Shown here: piece after piece, positions 1 through 7,659 of the stretch
Numbering within the stretch: the first letter of the stretch is position 1
How the letters are laid out: every line of letters begins with the position of its first letter
IMG/VR virus record: IMGVR_UViG_3300029787_000051
Coordinates: 1-57,569 of that record
Source of the DNA: a virus
Reading direction: 5' to 3' (one strand)
DNA length: 57,569 nucleotides
The notes under the pieces: model-generated
What the model was told of the DNA's origin: nothing
The model's database searches: none
The model's input: only the letters and a program-made list of their open reading frames with translations
Program-made: the position numbers and the translations under genes

Positions 1-33
1 CCAACTATCGTTGAAAAGGTAAAGGCATATTGA
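1..33 (+). CDS. 3' end of the GP88-like cysteine-rich protein (continues from the contig end)
   Basis: The first ten codons plus a TGA are the C-terminal tail (PTIVEKVKAY) of the gene complete at 56841-57470. It is partial here only because the circular genome was opened inside it. Confidence 0.85.
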   Translation, partial: PTIVEKVKAY

Positions 34-132
34 TATGAAAAGAATTGTCCATGTTAATCAACATGTTATCAAAGCTAATCGTAGGTACTACGAAGAGAAG
101 CCTCCGCTTACTTGTAAGACCTACAAGGATAC
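1..132. repeat. Contig-end overlap, left copy
   Basis: These 132 bases recur at 57438-57569. The two copies differ at window positions 79, 88, 94, 97 and 103 only, and all five are silent third-codon changes in the gene starting at 35. Seen directly. The simplest reading is a circular or terminally redundant genome assembled from slightly different members of one population, with a unit length of about 57,437 bp. Confidence 0.93.
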
Positions 133-265
133 CATTTATGGTAGCACCGTAGAATTTTCTGGCGGTGCGAAGGTAGTGTATCGTCCGAACAAACCGCTAT
201 CATGTGGGGCGCACGTGTGGATTGAAACACATGATCCAATAACAGTAGACGGGAAAGAGTTATGA
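35..265 (+). CDS. Hypothetical protein, 76 aa
   Basis: I do not recognise the family. It is a small soluble protein with a basic N-terminus (KRIVHVNQHVIKANRRYYEE), two Cys and no membrane segment. It begins one base after the TGA of the GP88-like gene, and its own stop overlaps the next start as ATGA, so it lies in a tightly packed early operon. All five differences between the two terminal copies of its 5' end are synonymous, which shows the frame is under purifying selection and the gene is real. Confidence 0.8.
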   Translation: MKRIVHVNQHVIKANRRYYEEKPPLTCKTYKDTIYGSTVEFSGGAKVVYRPNKPLSCGAHVWIETHDPITVDGKEL

Positions 266-567
266 AAATTATATACCATAAGCTAATGCTCAAAGTTAAA
301 CACAGGCTATGGTACACTTGGCATTGCACGTTGCGATCCTACTTTGATCGTAAATTCTACAACACCAATTACTATGGCGAGAACCACGCATGGTGGATGC
401 TATGCTGCAACGGTAATGCTGGCGGCTGGCGTACTGATTTTTGTGATAGTCTTGAAGACTATTACACTGGCTGGCGTTACCATGAAAGTGTGTTGGATGA
501 GTTAGGAGCTTTTGGTGAGCCTAATATGTATGATGTTGAAGATCATTCTTGGGATGTCGAACCATGA
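262..567 (+). CDS. Hypothetical protein, 101 aa, aromatic-rich
   Basis: Unrecognised. The sequence is unusually rich in Trp, Tyr and His (for example NHAWWMLCCNGNAGGW), with an acidic C-terminal third. There is no clear signal peptide or membrane helix. It starts by a 4-base ATGA overlap with the upstream gene and overlaps the next start in the same way, implying translational coupling. Confidence 0.7.
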   Translation: MKIIYHKLMLKVKHRLWYTWHCTLRSYFDRKFYNTNYYGENHAWWMLCCNGNAGGWRTDFCDSLEDYYTGWRYHESVLDELGAFGEPNMYDVEDHSWDVEP

Positions 568-728
568 GCCTTGATCCGCAACAGCAAATGACCGCCGAAC
601 AATGGTATGATGAGGCCATCAAAGATGGCTTATCTGAGGGCGAAGCCAAGCACTATGTGAACTGGCAGATTGAAAGCGATGGCGCAGGTTCTTTGCCTGA
701 TTGGAAACAGTGGGGGAGAATGGCATGA
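564..728 (+). CDS. Hypothetical protein, 54 aa
   Basis: A short ORF beginning MSLDPQQQMTAEQWYDEAIK and ending GSLPDWKQWGRMA. It is acidic and probably helical. Its ATG overlaps the TGA of the upstream gene and its TGA overlaps the ATG of the next, so it fills the operon exactly with no gap. That packing is the main support. Function unknown. Confidence 0.65.
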   Translation: MSLDPQQQMTAEQWYDEAIKDGLSEGEAKHYVNWQIESDGAGSLPDWKQWGRMA

Positions 729-988
729 CCGATGACTTTGATCCTAAGTATATGAAAATGCTACACAAATTTGATAAGGATATCTCACGTGAGATTAACA
801 ACGTGCTTGATCCTGACGAAATTCAGACGGCATTTCTAGCGAGTGGTGTACTACTCAAACACGCCATGCAAATATATGCAATGGTTCTCACAGATGATGC
901 CATTGCTAACGTGCTGGACAATGCGTTTGAAACATTGCCAGAACTACGTGCTAACTTCATGGCACCCGAAGACGAAACAATCCATTAG
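725..988 (+). CDS. Hypothetical protein, 87 aa
   Basis: Unrecognised acidic protein (MTDDFDPKYMKMLHKFDKDI). An in-frame ATG at 701 is possible, but the ATG at 725 has a strong GGGGGAGAA Shine-Dalgarno and an ATGA overlap with the preceding stop, so 725 is chosen. The gene ends with TAG at 986-988, and the last G is the first base of the intergenic hairpin at 988-1031. Confidence 0.75.
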   Translation: MTDDFDPKYMKMLHKFDKDISREINNVLDPDEIQTAFLASGVLLKHAMQIYAMVLTDDAIANVLDNAFETLPELRANFMAPEDETIH

Positions 989-1031
989 TATATAGTGATA
1001 CTTAAATGAAATGAAAGTATCACGTATATAC
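988..1031 (+). promoter_or_regulatory. Intergenic hairpin with bulged long stem
   Basis: A 9-bp stem under an 11-base loop (AAATGAAATGA), then a bulged G at 1024, then 7 more bp (GTATATA with TATATAC). There is no U-tract, so it is not a classical terminator. The architecture, including the bulged G after ATCAC, matches the hairpin at 55847-55889. Both are followed 9 bases later by the palindromic box. The loop is different from the other three family members. Confidence 0.7.
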
Positions 1032-1039
1032 GTAAACTA

Positions 1040-1053
1040 GTCCAACGTTGGAC
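1040..1053. promoter_or_regulatory. Palindromic box 1 (GTCCAACGTTGGAC)
   Basis: A perfect 14-bp palindrome, one of six in the early block (4933, 54303, 54808, 55898, 56524). It sits between the hairpin at 988-1031 and the ribosome binding site of the gene at 1078. As DNA it looks like a dimeric repressor or activator site; as RNA it would form only a weak 4-bp stem. What binds it is unknown. Confidence 0.75.
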
Positions 1054-1059
1054 CAACCA

Positions 1060-1075
1060 GTGAAAGGAGATTCAC
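1060..1075 (+). promoter_or_regulatory. RBS hairpin: Shine-Dalgarno in a loop
   Basis: GTGAA and TTCAC form a 5-bp stem whose six-base loop AGGAGA is the Shine-Dalgarno of the gene starting at 1078. Four other early genes have the same arrangement (54828, 55623, 56022, 56545). Confidence 0.55.
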
Positions 1076-1077
1076 AT

Positions 1078-1491
1078 ATGAAAAATTACTTACAGGTTAA
1101 GCTGTTCAAGCTGCGCAAGTTTCTTGGTGTTGCCCGTGTTAGCGGTTACGTTATTACTACGGACAAAGCATACAAGCTACAGCATGGAGCGAATGTTGTA
1201 CGTGAGATCGACAACGTGATCAACCTACGTAAGAACCAGCGCATGTTCTACATTGAGCATCGTGTTACTCGCCATACCAAGCCGACCATTGATCGTACTA
1301 ACAAGTATGATTTCAATTGGCGTGGCGAATACTTTGTTGGCATGACACCTGACGGTAAGTTCTTGCAAGTCAATGACGGCAAGCACGTTGAGTACTACAG
1401 CAATTCCTTCTGGAATGTGTATCGTATTGTGTCACGGCCCGATGCTGCTGGTAAGGTAAGCGATTACATCATTCACAAAGTGGGTGCATAA
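1078..1491 (+). CDS. Hypothetical protein, 137 aa
   Basis: Unrecognised basic protein (MKNYLQVKLFKLRKFLGVAR), rich in Arg/Lys and Tyr, with no membrane segment. The ATG at 1078 is preferred over an in-frame ATG at 1048 because AGGAGA lies seven bases upstream, displayed in a hairpin loop. It is the first gene after palindromic box 1, so it may begin a separately controlled transcript. Its stop overlaps the next start by one base. Confidence 0.75.
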   Translation: MKNYLQVKLFKLRKFLGVARVSGYVITTDKAYKLQHGANVVREIDNVINLRKNQRMFYIEHRVTRHTKPTIDRTNKYDFNWRGEYFVGMTPDGKFLQVNDGKHVEYYSNSFWNVYRIVSRPDAAGKVSDYIIHKVGA

Positions 1492-1709
1492 TGTGGTGGC
1501 TTGTAACCTATCAGGTAGAGCATGTTATCCCTGACTGTGATGCACCCGTACCCGGACAGAAACTACACTGCCGGGTACATGGGTCGCGTAACATACCTGA
1601 TTGGCAAGCGGCAGTGGAATATGTTTTCACTGCTGCGCAAGCCAGTGGTGGTAGGAATCCAGAACTTATTGCGGTAGAGGAGTACCCCAATGGCGCAACA
1701 ATGCACTGA
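1491..1709 (+). CDS. Hypothetical protein, 72 aa
   Basis: Unrecognised small protein (MWWLVTYQVEHVIPDCDAPV) with two Cys and a mixed alpha/beta look. It starts in a TAATG overlap with the upstream gene and overlaps the start of the next by 20 bases. Function unknown; its place in a gapless early operon supports it being real. Confidence 0.65.
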   Translation: MWWLVTYQVEHVIPDCDAPVPGQKLHCRVHGSRNIPDWQAAVEYVFTAAQASGGRNPELIAVEEYPNGATMH

Positions 1710-1989
1710 TGAATATCAGTATATCGCCATAGACTTTTGGTATGGTGGTGAGAAGATGTCTGATCTAATCACGCACTTCAAGCTGACAGATGTAGAACAA
1801 GAGTTCGATCCTATCCCAAAGCGTACCCATCATAGGATACGACAGGCGTTATCGTCTGTTGACATGACAGTATGGAAAGATGGTACAGTGGCAGAAGTTT
1901 ATGTATCAAGCCATCATAAGCCTAGAGGCTGGCGTATGCCTATATGGTATGATCGTGTGAATAATCTTTGGATGGAAAGGGAAGATTAA
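1690..1989 (+). CDS. Hypothetical protein, 99 aa
   Basis: Unrecognised (MAQQCTDEYQYIAIDFWYGG). It has a beta-rich C-terminal half with several Trp. A downstream ATG at 1756 with AGAAG before it is an alternative start. Its TAA overlaps the ATG of the hydrolase gene at 1989. Confidence 0.65.
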   Translation: MAQQCTDEYQYIAIDFWYGGEKMSDLITHFKLTDVEQEFDPIPKRTHHRIRQALSSVDMTVWKDGTVAEVYVSSHHKPRGWRMPIWYDRVNNLWMERED

Positions 1990-2483
1990 TGTTAGCTAAA
2001 GAGCTACTCTTGGTCGGTATGCTTATGGGTGTAACCCATGAGGAAGTTACATGCTTGGCTGAGAACATGTACTATGAGGCACGTAACCAATCGTTTGCAG
2101 GGCAACTTGCCGTTTCAAACGTGGTGATGAACCGTGTCGCTGATGACCGCTACCCCGACACAATCTGTGAGGTTGTGAAGCAAGGGCCAGTGCGTCCATC
2201 ATGGAAAGGTACAGGTAAAATGATACCTGTGCGTAATCGCTGCCAGTTTAGTTGGTGGTGCGATGGTAAGTCAGATGAACCCAGAGATATAGAGACATAC
2301 GATGAGCTATATGATTTAGCTACACATATACTTTATCAGGCTATGCCTTACCTCGACATAACAGAAGGTGCTACGCACTATCATGCTGATTATGTGACAC
2401 CATCATGGGCAGCAACCAAGACCCGAACTGTCGAGATCGAAGATCATATCTTTTACAGGTGGGATTATGCAGACATTCAATAA
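1989..2483 (+). CDS. SleB-like cell wall hydrolase (endolysin candidate), 164 aa
   Basis: Resembles the Hydrolase_2/SleB family, which cleaves peptidoglycan glycan strands. Visible family features are the AENMYYEARNQS segment with the presumed catalytic Glu at about residue 25, GQLAVSNVVMNRV, a YPDTICEVV segment and the CQFSWWCDGKSD motif. The first 14 residues are hydrophobic and could act as a weak signal or anchor. The ATG at 1989 overlaps the upstream TAA and is preferred over 1968. It sits in the early block next to a 3-TM protein, far from the holin and lysozyme of the late block, so timing or use in lysis is uncertain. Confidence 0.8.
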   Translation: MLAKELLLVGMLMGVTHEEVTCLAENMYYEARNQSFAGQLAVSNVVMNRVADDRYPDTICEVVKQGPVRPSWKGTGKMIPVRNRCQFSWWCDGKSDEPRDIETYDELYDLATHILYQAMPYLDITEGATHYHADYVTPSWAATKTRTVEIEDHIFYRWDYADIQ

Positions 2484-2721
2484 GATTACGCCTACACATA
2501 CATACGATTGGTATATTAAGTGGGCGGCAACACTAGTGTTGATGGTTGGTATGATCACAACATCACAAAATATATACCCGCTTAACTTGTTCGTAAACCT
2601 TATAGGTTTAGTTGGGTGGTTAGTTGTAGGTATAGCATGGCATGACCGTGCTTTAATTGCAATCAATGCCGTTGGCATTTCAATCTATTCTGAAGGGATA
2701 CTTGCATGGATGATGAAGTAG
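2467..2721 (+). CDS. Small membrane protein, 84 aa (DUF6552-like)
   Basis: Three hydrophobic segments (about residues 18-35, 40-57 and 62-82) with a conserved-looking YDWYIKWAATL entry and SQNIYPLNLFVNLIGLVGW. It resembles a small phage membrane family I recall as DUF6552, whose function is unknown. It overlaps the SleB-like hydrolase by 17 bases. That pairing would suit a holin-like role, but this is inference only. Confidence 0.7.
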   Translation: MQTFNKITPTHTYDWYIKWAATLVLMVGMITTSQNIYPLNLFVNLIGLVGWLVVGIAWHDRALIAINAVGISIYSEGILAWMMK

Positions 2722-3107
2722 ATGACCTGCTGGATATACCAGCATTTCTTAAACGTGACCCAACTGAGAAGCTCACCGTTCAGCCCATCGAAGATGAGCC
2801 AAAAGAAAAAGGAGAAGAGTCTTGGAAAATTTTGCTGCGACAACATCAAGAAAAGAAACAAGCTCTTGTTGACAGGCGCAATGAACTAGCGCAGCAGCGT
2901 AAAGAAAAAGCGCAAAGAAAGCGTGATAAAGCAGAGGCTTACGAGCGTTTCTTAAGGTGGGTGGATCGTCAAGGAGTAGCCTTTTCTTTTATAGGTATAA
3001 AAAAGAACTTGACTATGGATGAGAAAGCTATAAGATCGTGCTTACGAAAAGCACTTAAGCAAGGTCACGTAGTTAAACATAATCGCAGACTGTACAAGAA
3101 AGGATGA
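2706..3107 (+). CDS. Hypothetical coiled-coil protein with possible C-terminal winged helix, 133 aa
   Basis: Residues 1-35 are acidic, 40-85 are a long Lys/Arg/Glu/Gln-rich helix (coiled coil likely), and the last 50 residues (RWVDRQGVAFSFIGIKKNLT onwards) have the alternating helix-turn pattern and basic wing of a small DNA-binding fold. This last reading is by eye and weak. Its start overlaps the end of the membrane protein gene. It is a possible DNA-binding regulator for the early boxes. Confidence 0.65.
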   Translation: MDDEVDDLLDIPAFLKRDPTEKLTVQPIEDEPKEKGEESWKILLRQHQEKKQALVDRRNELAQQRKEKAQRKRDKAEAYERFLRWVDRQGVAFSFIGIKKNLTMDEKAIRSCLRKALKQGHVVKHNRRLYKKG

Positions 3108-3112
3108 AAATA

Positions 3113-3181
3113 ATGATATCTGTAGCCCTCACTGCACTTGGCTTTTTATTGCTTCATGCTGCTGTAAATAATCTTTATTAG
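3113..3181 (+). CDS. Possible 22-aa single-helix membrane peptide
   Basis: ATG with an AGGA six to nine bases upstream, then a hydrophobic peptide (MISVALTALGFLLLHAAVNN) and TAG. It fills the gap between two genes. Too short to be sure; it may be a leader peptide for the DUF932-like gene. Confidence 0.35.
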   Translation: MISVALTALGFLLLHAAVNNLY

Positions 3182-3194
3182 AAGGAGAACTGAT

Positions 3195-4064
3195 ATGCCT
3201 TTAGATCAAACAAGTGAGTTGCAATTCCTCCCTGAGTTGCCTGATGTTCTGAACTTTGAGCCTGTTGTTGAGCAACAGATGCGCAATGGCAGCAAGGTTG
3301 AGGGACATTTCTGGACTGTCAACCCTCTAACCGATAGGGTTATTGGTACTAGTAAGACACGGCACAAGCCACGCAATTTCGTAGAAATGTGGAATAGCCT
3401 AGACGCTGGACTCGCCGCATCTGATTTGGATGTTAGCGATTGTGATGTTCACATCCATGATGGACCTGATGGTGCAACCATGAGAGCATCAGTTGTCCTC
3501 AAGAGATACGACTTTGAAAGAGTAGTTGGCGAACCCACTAAGCTCTTGGTTAAGGTAGCCGATAGCCACAACCAAACGGTACAACGTGTGGTTAAGGCAT
3601 TACTCTATCGCTTATGGTGTGAGAACGGGCAGAGTTCTATACATGAGAACATTGGTTTCTCACAGAAACATACGATTAACCAAGACCCGATTAAGTTGGG
3701 CGAGGTAGCATCCTCATGGCCTGAGAAGCTGATGAAAGAAGCTGCGCTTCACGCTAAGATGCGTACCTTAAAGGTATCCGATGAAACTACACTAGATTTC
3801 TTTACCAAGAATATAGCCACTAGCCGTGGTGTTACTGGTGTAACTGTCAACAAGCAAGCTCTGAAAGAGACTATGGAAATATGGAAAGGGTACAGGTCAC
3901 TTGGACCTACCGTGTTCCGTATCTACAATACACTCACACACATTAGCTCTCACGTTGAGGCGAAGACAAAAGGTACAAACTTGCACCGCAAGATTGCACG
4001 GGAAGAACAACGCATCGAAGAAGTATTGCGAGGTAATGACTTCCAGAAATTGTTAGCAGCATGA
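3195..4064 (+). CDS. DUF932-like phage/plasmid protein, 289 aa
   Basis: Resembles the DUF932 family of phage and plasmid proteins of unknown function. The middle has the LLYRLWCENG segment, matching the family's R-x-x-C-x-N-G feature, and the C-terminus has RIYNTLTHISSHVEAKT. The start has a strong AGAAGGAGAAC Shine-Dalgarno. The gene overlaps the integrase by ATGA, so the two are probably co-translated. No catalytic residue can be proposed. Confidence 0.65.
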   Translation: MPLDQTSELQFLPELPDVLNFEPVVEQQMRNGSKVEGHFWTVNPLTDRVIGTSKTRHKPRNFVEMWNSLDAGLAASDLDVSDCDVHIHDGPDGATMRASVVLKRYDFERVVGEPTKLLVKVADSHNQTVQRVVKALLYRLWCENGQSSIHENIGFSQKHTINQDPIKLGEVASSWPEKLMKEAALHAKMRTLKVSDETTLDFFTKNIATSRGVTGVTVNKQALKETMEIWKGYRSLGPTVFRIYNTLTHISSHVEAKTKGTNLHRKIAREEQRIEEVLRGNDFQKLLAA

Positions 4065-4957
4065 GGGCAGTTGCTGAACTTGTAGATGATTATCTTTTAT
4101 CCAGCAACTTCAACGCTTTACGTGACAGAACCAAGCAAGATTATCGCAGGTTTATTAGGCAAGCAATCTGCACAGAGGTAGAGGGCGTACTGCTACGGCA
4201 GCGTCCTCTTACCATGAGTGGCTGCAATGCCAAACGTCACTACGAAATGTGGCTAGATAGAGGTGTGCCTACAGCGAACCATATCTCATCTGTTATCAGG
4301 CTCATCTTCAACTATGGTATTGAGATGGGGTACTGCGATAGCAATCCATTCAAAGCCTTCAAGCGACAGGCTACACATACACGTACTGTAATGTGGGAAC
4401 CCGAAGATGTACGTAAGTTCCTTGATGCAGCGTACTCAAAGTTTCACTGGCGTAATGTAGGTATCATTGCCCATACTGCGTACGATTTGTGTCAACGTGT
4501 GGGTGACATGCGTATGCTTGAGTGGAGTTGGTTTGACTTTGATAAACACGTACTGCACTTACAGCAATCAAAGCGTAGGGCAGAGGTACACCTGCCTATC
4601 AACGATGAACTGTGGGACATGTTGCTACAGCAAGAGGTGGACTATGGCTTCCAGAAATACGTAGCACCGAAACCTAAGTCAGATGGTTGGGGGTTCAAGC
4701 CATACTCTGATCAGTATCTGTCAAGGGTAGCGCGTAAGATTATGCAGGAAGCAGAGCTACCAGATACACTACGTATATCCGACTTGCGTAGGACAGGTAC
4801 AGTTGAGATGGTCGAGGCTGGTGTTCCAATGGGACAGATCATGTCTGTTACAGGACACGCTAACCCACAAAGTGTTAAGCCTTACATGAAGGCTACGTAT
4901 ACGGCAGCTAATGCTGCGTTAACAACTAGAAGGTCCAACGTTGGACCAAAGGAGTAG
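4061..4957 (+). CDS. int: Tyrosine recombinase / integrase, 298 aa
   Basis: Catalyses site-specific recombination between attP and attB. The N-terminal 100 residues fit a SAM-like core-binding domain. In the catalytic domain I see R146 (LCQRVGDMRMLEW), K171 (QQSKRRAEVHLP), R243 (SDLRRTG), H266 (TGHANP) and Y275 nine residues later. The position usually held by His before the second Arg is Ser240 (RISDLRR), an allowed but less common variant. It lies in the replication operon with no adjacent intergenic attP. The last codons overlap palindromic box 2. Confidence 0.9.
   Translation: MRAVAELVDDYLLSSNFNALRDRTKQDYRRFIRQAICTEVEGVLLRQRPLTMSGCNAKRHYEMWLDRGVPTANHISSVIRLIFNYGIEMGYCDSNPFKAFKRQATHTRTVMWEPEDVRKFLDAAYSKFHWRNVGIIAHTAYDLCQRVGDMRMLEWSWFDFDKHVLHLQQSKRRAEVHLPINDELWDMLLQQEVDYGFQKYVAPKPKSDGWGFKPYSDQYLSRVARKIMQEAELPDTLRISDLRRTGTVEMVEAGVPMGQIMSVTGHANPQSVKPYMKATYTAANAALTTRRSNVGPKE
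4933..4946. promoter_or_regulatory. Palindromic box 2, inside the integrase 3' end
   Basis: A perfect GTCCAACGTTGGAC that also encodes residues SNVG near the integrase C-terminus. Four bases later comes AAGGAG, the ribosome binding site of the primase at 4959. A box conserved despite lying in coding sequence argues for function. Confidence 0.7.
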
Positions 4958-4958
4958 C

Positions 4959-5735
4959 ATGGATATCAAACAATTTGTTACTGATCTTGATCTCGCACAT
5001 GAAGAAACCAAACGCATGAACTGCCCTGTATGTGGGGGCATTAAAACTTTCACCGCAACTAACAGCATGGGTTCCTTACTCTGGAACTGCTACAAAGCTA
5101 CATGTCATGTAGGTGGGCAGACACGTATCCGTATGTCAGCAGAAGATTTGCAGAAGGTGCATAGTCGCACCAAGAGTACGGAAAGTATTACCGAACTAGA
5201 GCCACCCCCTTACTGGACTATACCTACAACAGAAGATGTACCATCTTTCTATAGGCATTGTGACGCATACAACTTTGACCCCGAAAAGATTGGGCTAACG
5301 TATGATGTCAAAGAGAATCGCATTGTGTATCCCATATACCACAAAGGCATACTCGTTGACGCATGTGGCAAGTCGCTAAGTAAACGGCTACCTAAATGGA
5401 AACGATATGGTAAGTCACAGATACCTTACACATATGGTAGAGATATCACAGGAACTGTGGTTGTGGTAGAAGATTGCATCAGTGCTACTGTTGTGGGTGA
5501 CATAGGCTTGACAGGTCTAGCGTTGCTAGGTACAAACCTACTTGATGTACACCGCACAGTCATATCAAAATACAGCAAGGCAATCATTGCGTTGGATCGT
5601 GATGCGTTACCTAAACTAATGAGCATGGCAAAAGAGCTACGTCCTATCGTAGATAGTGTGCAGGTCATGCGCCTTAACGATGATGTTAAGTACCAGCATC
5701 CAGATGACATGAACTATTTAAGAGGAGAAGTATAG
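4959..5735 (+). CDS. DNA primase, zinc ribbon plus TOPRIM, 258 aa
   Basis: Makes RNA primers at the fork. The N-terminal zinc ribbon has C22/C25 (NCPVCGG) and C44/C49 (WNCYKATCH), as in T7 gp4-type primases. The TOPRIM core has E171-D172 (VVVVEDCISA) and D213-x-D215 (IALDRDA). The ATG at 4959 follows AAGGAG directly after palindromic box 2. The gene ends in TAGTG, overlapping the helicase start, so primase and helicase are split genes of a coupled pair, unlike fused T7 gp4. Confidence 0.88.
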   Translation: MDIKQFVTDLDLAHEETKRMNCPVCGGIKTFTATNSMGSLLWNCYKATCHVGGQTRIRMSAEDLQKVHSRTKSTESITELEPPPYWTIPTTEDVPSFYRHCDAYNFDPEKIGLTYDVKENRIVYPIYHKGILVDACGKSLSKRLPKWKRYGKSQIPYTYGRDITGTVVVVEDCISATVVGDIGLTGLALLGTNLLDVHRTVISKYSKAIIALDRDALPKLMSMAKELRPIVDSVQVMRLNDDVKYQHPDDMNYLRGEV

Positions 5736-6958
5736 TGGAACTATCCCTAATCAGAAGCCTCATGGACAAGCCTTTCTATGAGAATCATAGAGGAGCGCAA
5801 TGCCCAGATAAGCTGTTCTCCAAAGACGTAGGTAAGATCAAGCGTGTCATTGATGTTGCAATGTCTAGGTACAACAGAGATATTACACCCAACGAAGTTG
5901 AAGCATTGTTCTTTAGCAGCAACCCATCCCTAACTACAGCGCAGAAAGAAGACTATACATCTATCTTCAAGCGGGTACGTGCAGAGAAACCTATGGGTGA
6001 AGACGTTGCAGAGGAAGTGTTATCAAAACTATTCCAACAAGTTGTTGGCGAGGAGATTGCTAACATAGGCTTCGACTACGTGAACGGTTCACAGTCTACG
6101 CTTGAACCTTTGCGCAACTTGCTTGAGCAATACAGTGATGACTTCCTACCCAATGTCAATATCGAATGGGATGATATCACAGTTGACAACCTCTTAGCAC
6201 AGAATGATCTTGAAGCTAGGTGGACTTTCAATATACCTACACTTGCCAGCCGTGTTGCTGGTGTAAATGACGGGCATCTAATTGAGGTAGGCGCACGGCC
6301 CAACACTGGCAAGACATCCTTTCATGCATCTCTTGTTGCTGGACCTAATGGCTTTGCATGGCAAGGTGCTAAGTGTATGGTGCTATGCAACGAGGAAGCC
6401 TTCCATCGCGTAGGTGCTAGGTATCTTACGGCTGCATCAGGTATAACCTTGCAAGAGGTTGTGAAGAACAAAGATGCTGCCATTGAATTGTATGATCAAA
6501 TACGTGACAATATTCTAATGAAGGATATAACTGGGCGCGACATGTCTTGGGTTGAGACTGTAGTTAAGTCATATGAACCCGACATTGTTATCCTTGACAT
6601 GGGTGACAAGTTCGCAAACTTCTCCGCATATGCACGTACAGATGAAGCGTTGAAAGCTAACGCAATCTATGCTAGGATCATCGCCAAAGAGTATGGTTGT
6701 GCTATATTCTACATGTCTCAACTAAGTGCAGAGGCAGAGGGTAAGATCACATTGAACCAAGCAATGATGGAAGGATCACGTACTGGTAAGGCAGCGGAAG
6801 CTGACCTGATGGTACTGATAGCAAAGAACCCCTCTATTGAGGGGCAAGATGAAGAGGATCGCCAACGTCACCTTAACGTAGTTAAGAATAAGTTGACGGG
6901 TTGGCATGGTATTGTGCATTGCAATCTTGAATATGAAATAGCGAGGTACGTAGTATGA
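5735..6958 (+). CDS. Replicative DNA helicase, DnaB/KaiC-like RecA fold, 407 aa
   Basis: Ring-type 5'-3' helicase. Walker A is GARPNTGKTS (residues about 186-195), Walker B is VILDMGD near residue 287, and a further conserved element is FYMSQLSAE. It uses a GTG start overlapping the primase TAG (TAGTG), with AGAGGAGAAG upstream. The N-terminal 150 residues are helical and probably mediate primase contact or oligomerisation. Its stop overlaps the next start as ATGA. Confidence 0.87.
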   Translation: MELSLIRSLMDKPFYENHRGAQCPDKLFSKDVGKIKRVIDVAMSRYNRDITPNEVEALFFSSNPSLTTAQKEDYTSIFKRVRAEKPMGEDVAEEVLSKLFQQVVGEEIANIGFDYVNGSQSTLEPLRNLLEQYSDDFLPNVNIEWDDITVDNLLAQNDLEARWTFNIPTLASRVAGVNDGHLIEVGARPNTGKTSFHASLVAGPNGFAWQGAKCMVLCNEEAFHRVGARYLTAASGITLQEVVKNKDAAIELYDQIRDNILMKDITGRDMSWVETVVKSYEPDIVILDMGDKFANFSAYARTDEALKANAIYARIIAKEYGCAIFYMSQLSAEAEGKITLNQAMMEGSRTGKAAEADLMVLIAKNPSIEGQDEEDRQRHLNVVKNKLTGWHGIVHCNLEYEIARYVV

Positions 6959-7659
6959 GTAAGAATGTTTTAATTCCTAAACGTGATGGAGAAAACTTCC
7001 AGTTCTTCACGCCATTCGGCCCTACTGTAGGGTATATGAAGTTAAGTGATGAACTTGTAGGCACACTTAATAGTTTAATTGACGACCATGATAGCGGCGG
7101 CAATATGATGCCTGACTATTCAGATCAGCTTGTCGGTAAAGTTGGAGAAGAACTTTTCATTGAAAAGAAAATTTTAACTGGTCCCATTGGTGAAGAGATA
7201 AAAGATTTTGTAGCAAACTGGTGGTTGTATTCTCGCTCAAGGCAAGAGCTTAAGCAAGTATCCTTTAAGGATGATACAGAATACATGATAGATATTCAAA
7301 GTGGCTGGATAGTTAGGCAGTACCAGCATGAGTATAATCCTATACATATTCACACAGGCTGTGAGTTTTCTTGCATTGGCTACTTAAAGATGCCAGATGA
7401 TATAGAAGATGAGTTCAAAAAGGATTGGGAAGATCATCATCCAACGCACGGCATGACTCAATTTGTTTTTGGCAATCAGCTTGGGCATGTAACTAATAAC
7501 TTTTTTATTAGGCCACAAGTTGGTGACTTCTACTTCTTTCCTGCATCACTACAACATATGGTATACCCATTCTATTGTGAAGGTGAGCGCAGAGCTTTCA
7601 GTCTTAATGTAAACTTTAACTCCAGAGAGAAGGAGATTGGGGATGAAGCTAGTACTTGA
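6955..7659 (+). CDS. 2OG-Fe(II) oxygenase-like protein, 234 aa
   Basis: Resembles the small 2-oxoglutarate/Fe(II) oxygenases (PF13759-like) common in marine phages. Likely iron ligands are H131/H133 (NPIHIHTGCEF) and H201 (FFPASLQHMVYP), with Arg212/213 (GERRAFSLNVNF) to bind 2-oxoglutarate. The core shape x-P-x-V-G-D-F-Y-x-F-P is typical. The substrate is unknown; DNA, protein or small molecules are all possible. It lies between helicase and DNA polymerase and is by eye more A+T rich than both, consistent with later acquisition. Confidence 0.75.
   Translation: MSKNVLIPKRDGENFQFFTPFGPTVGYMKLSDELVGTLNSLIDDHDSGGNMMPDYSDQLVGKVGEELFIEKKILTGPIGEEIKDFVANWWLYSRSRQELKQVSFKDDTEYMIDIQSGWIVRQYQHEYNPIHIHTGCEFSCIGYLKMPDDIEDEFKKDWEDHHPTHGMTQFVFGNQLGHVTNNFFIRPQVGDFYFFPASLQHMVYPFYCEGERRAFSLNVNFNSREKEIGDEAST

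Noticed and set aside
988-1031. Intrinsic terminator after the 87-aa gene
   Set aside because: Strong stem but no U-tract on either strand; better seen as a member of the leader-hairpin family.
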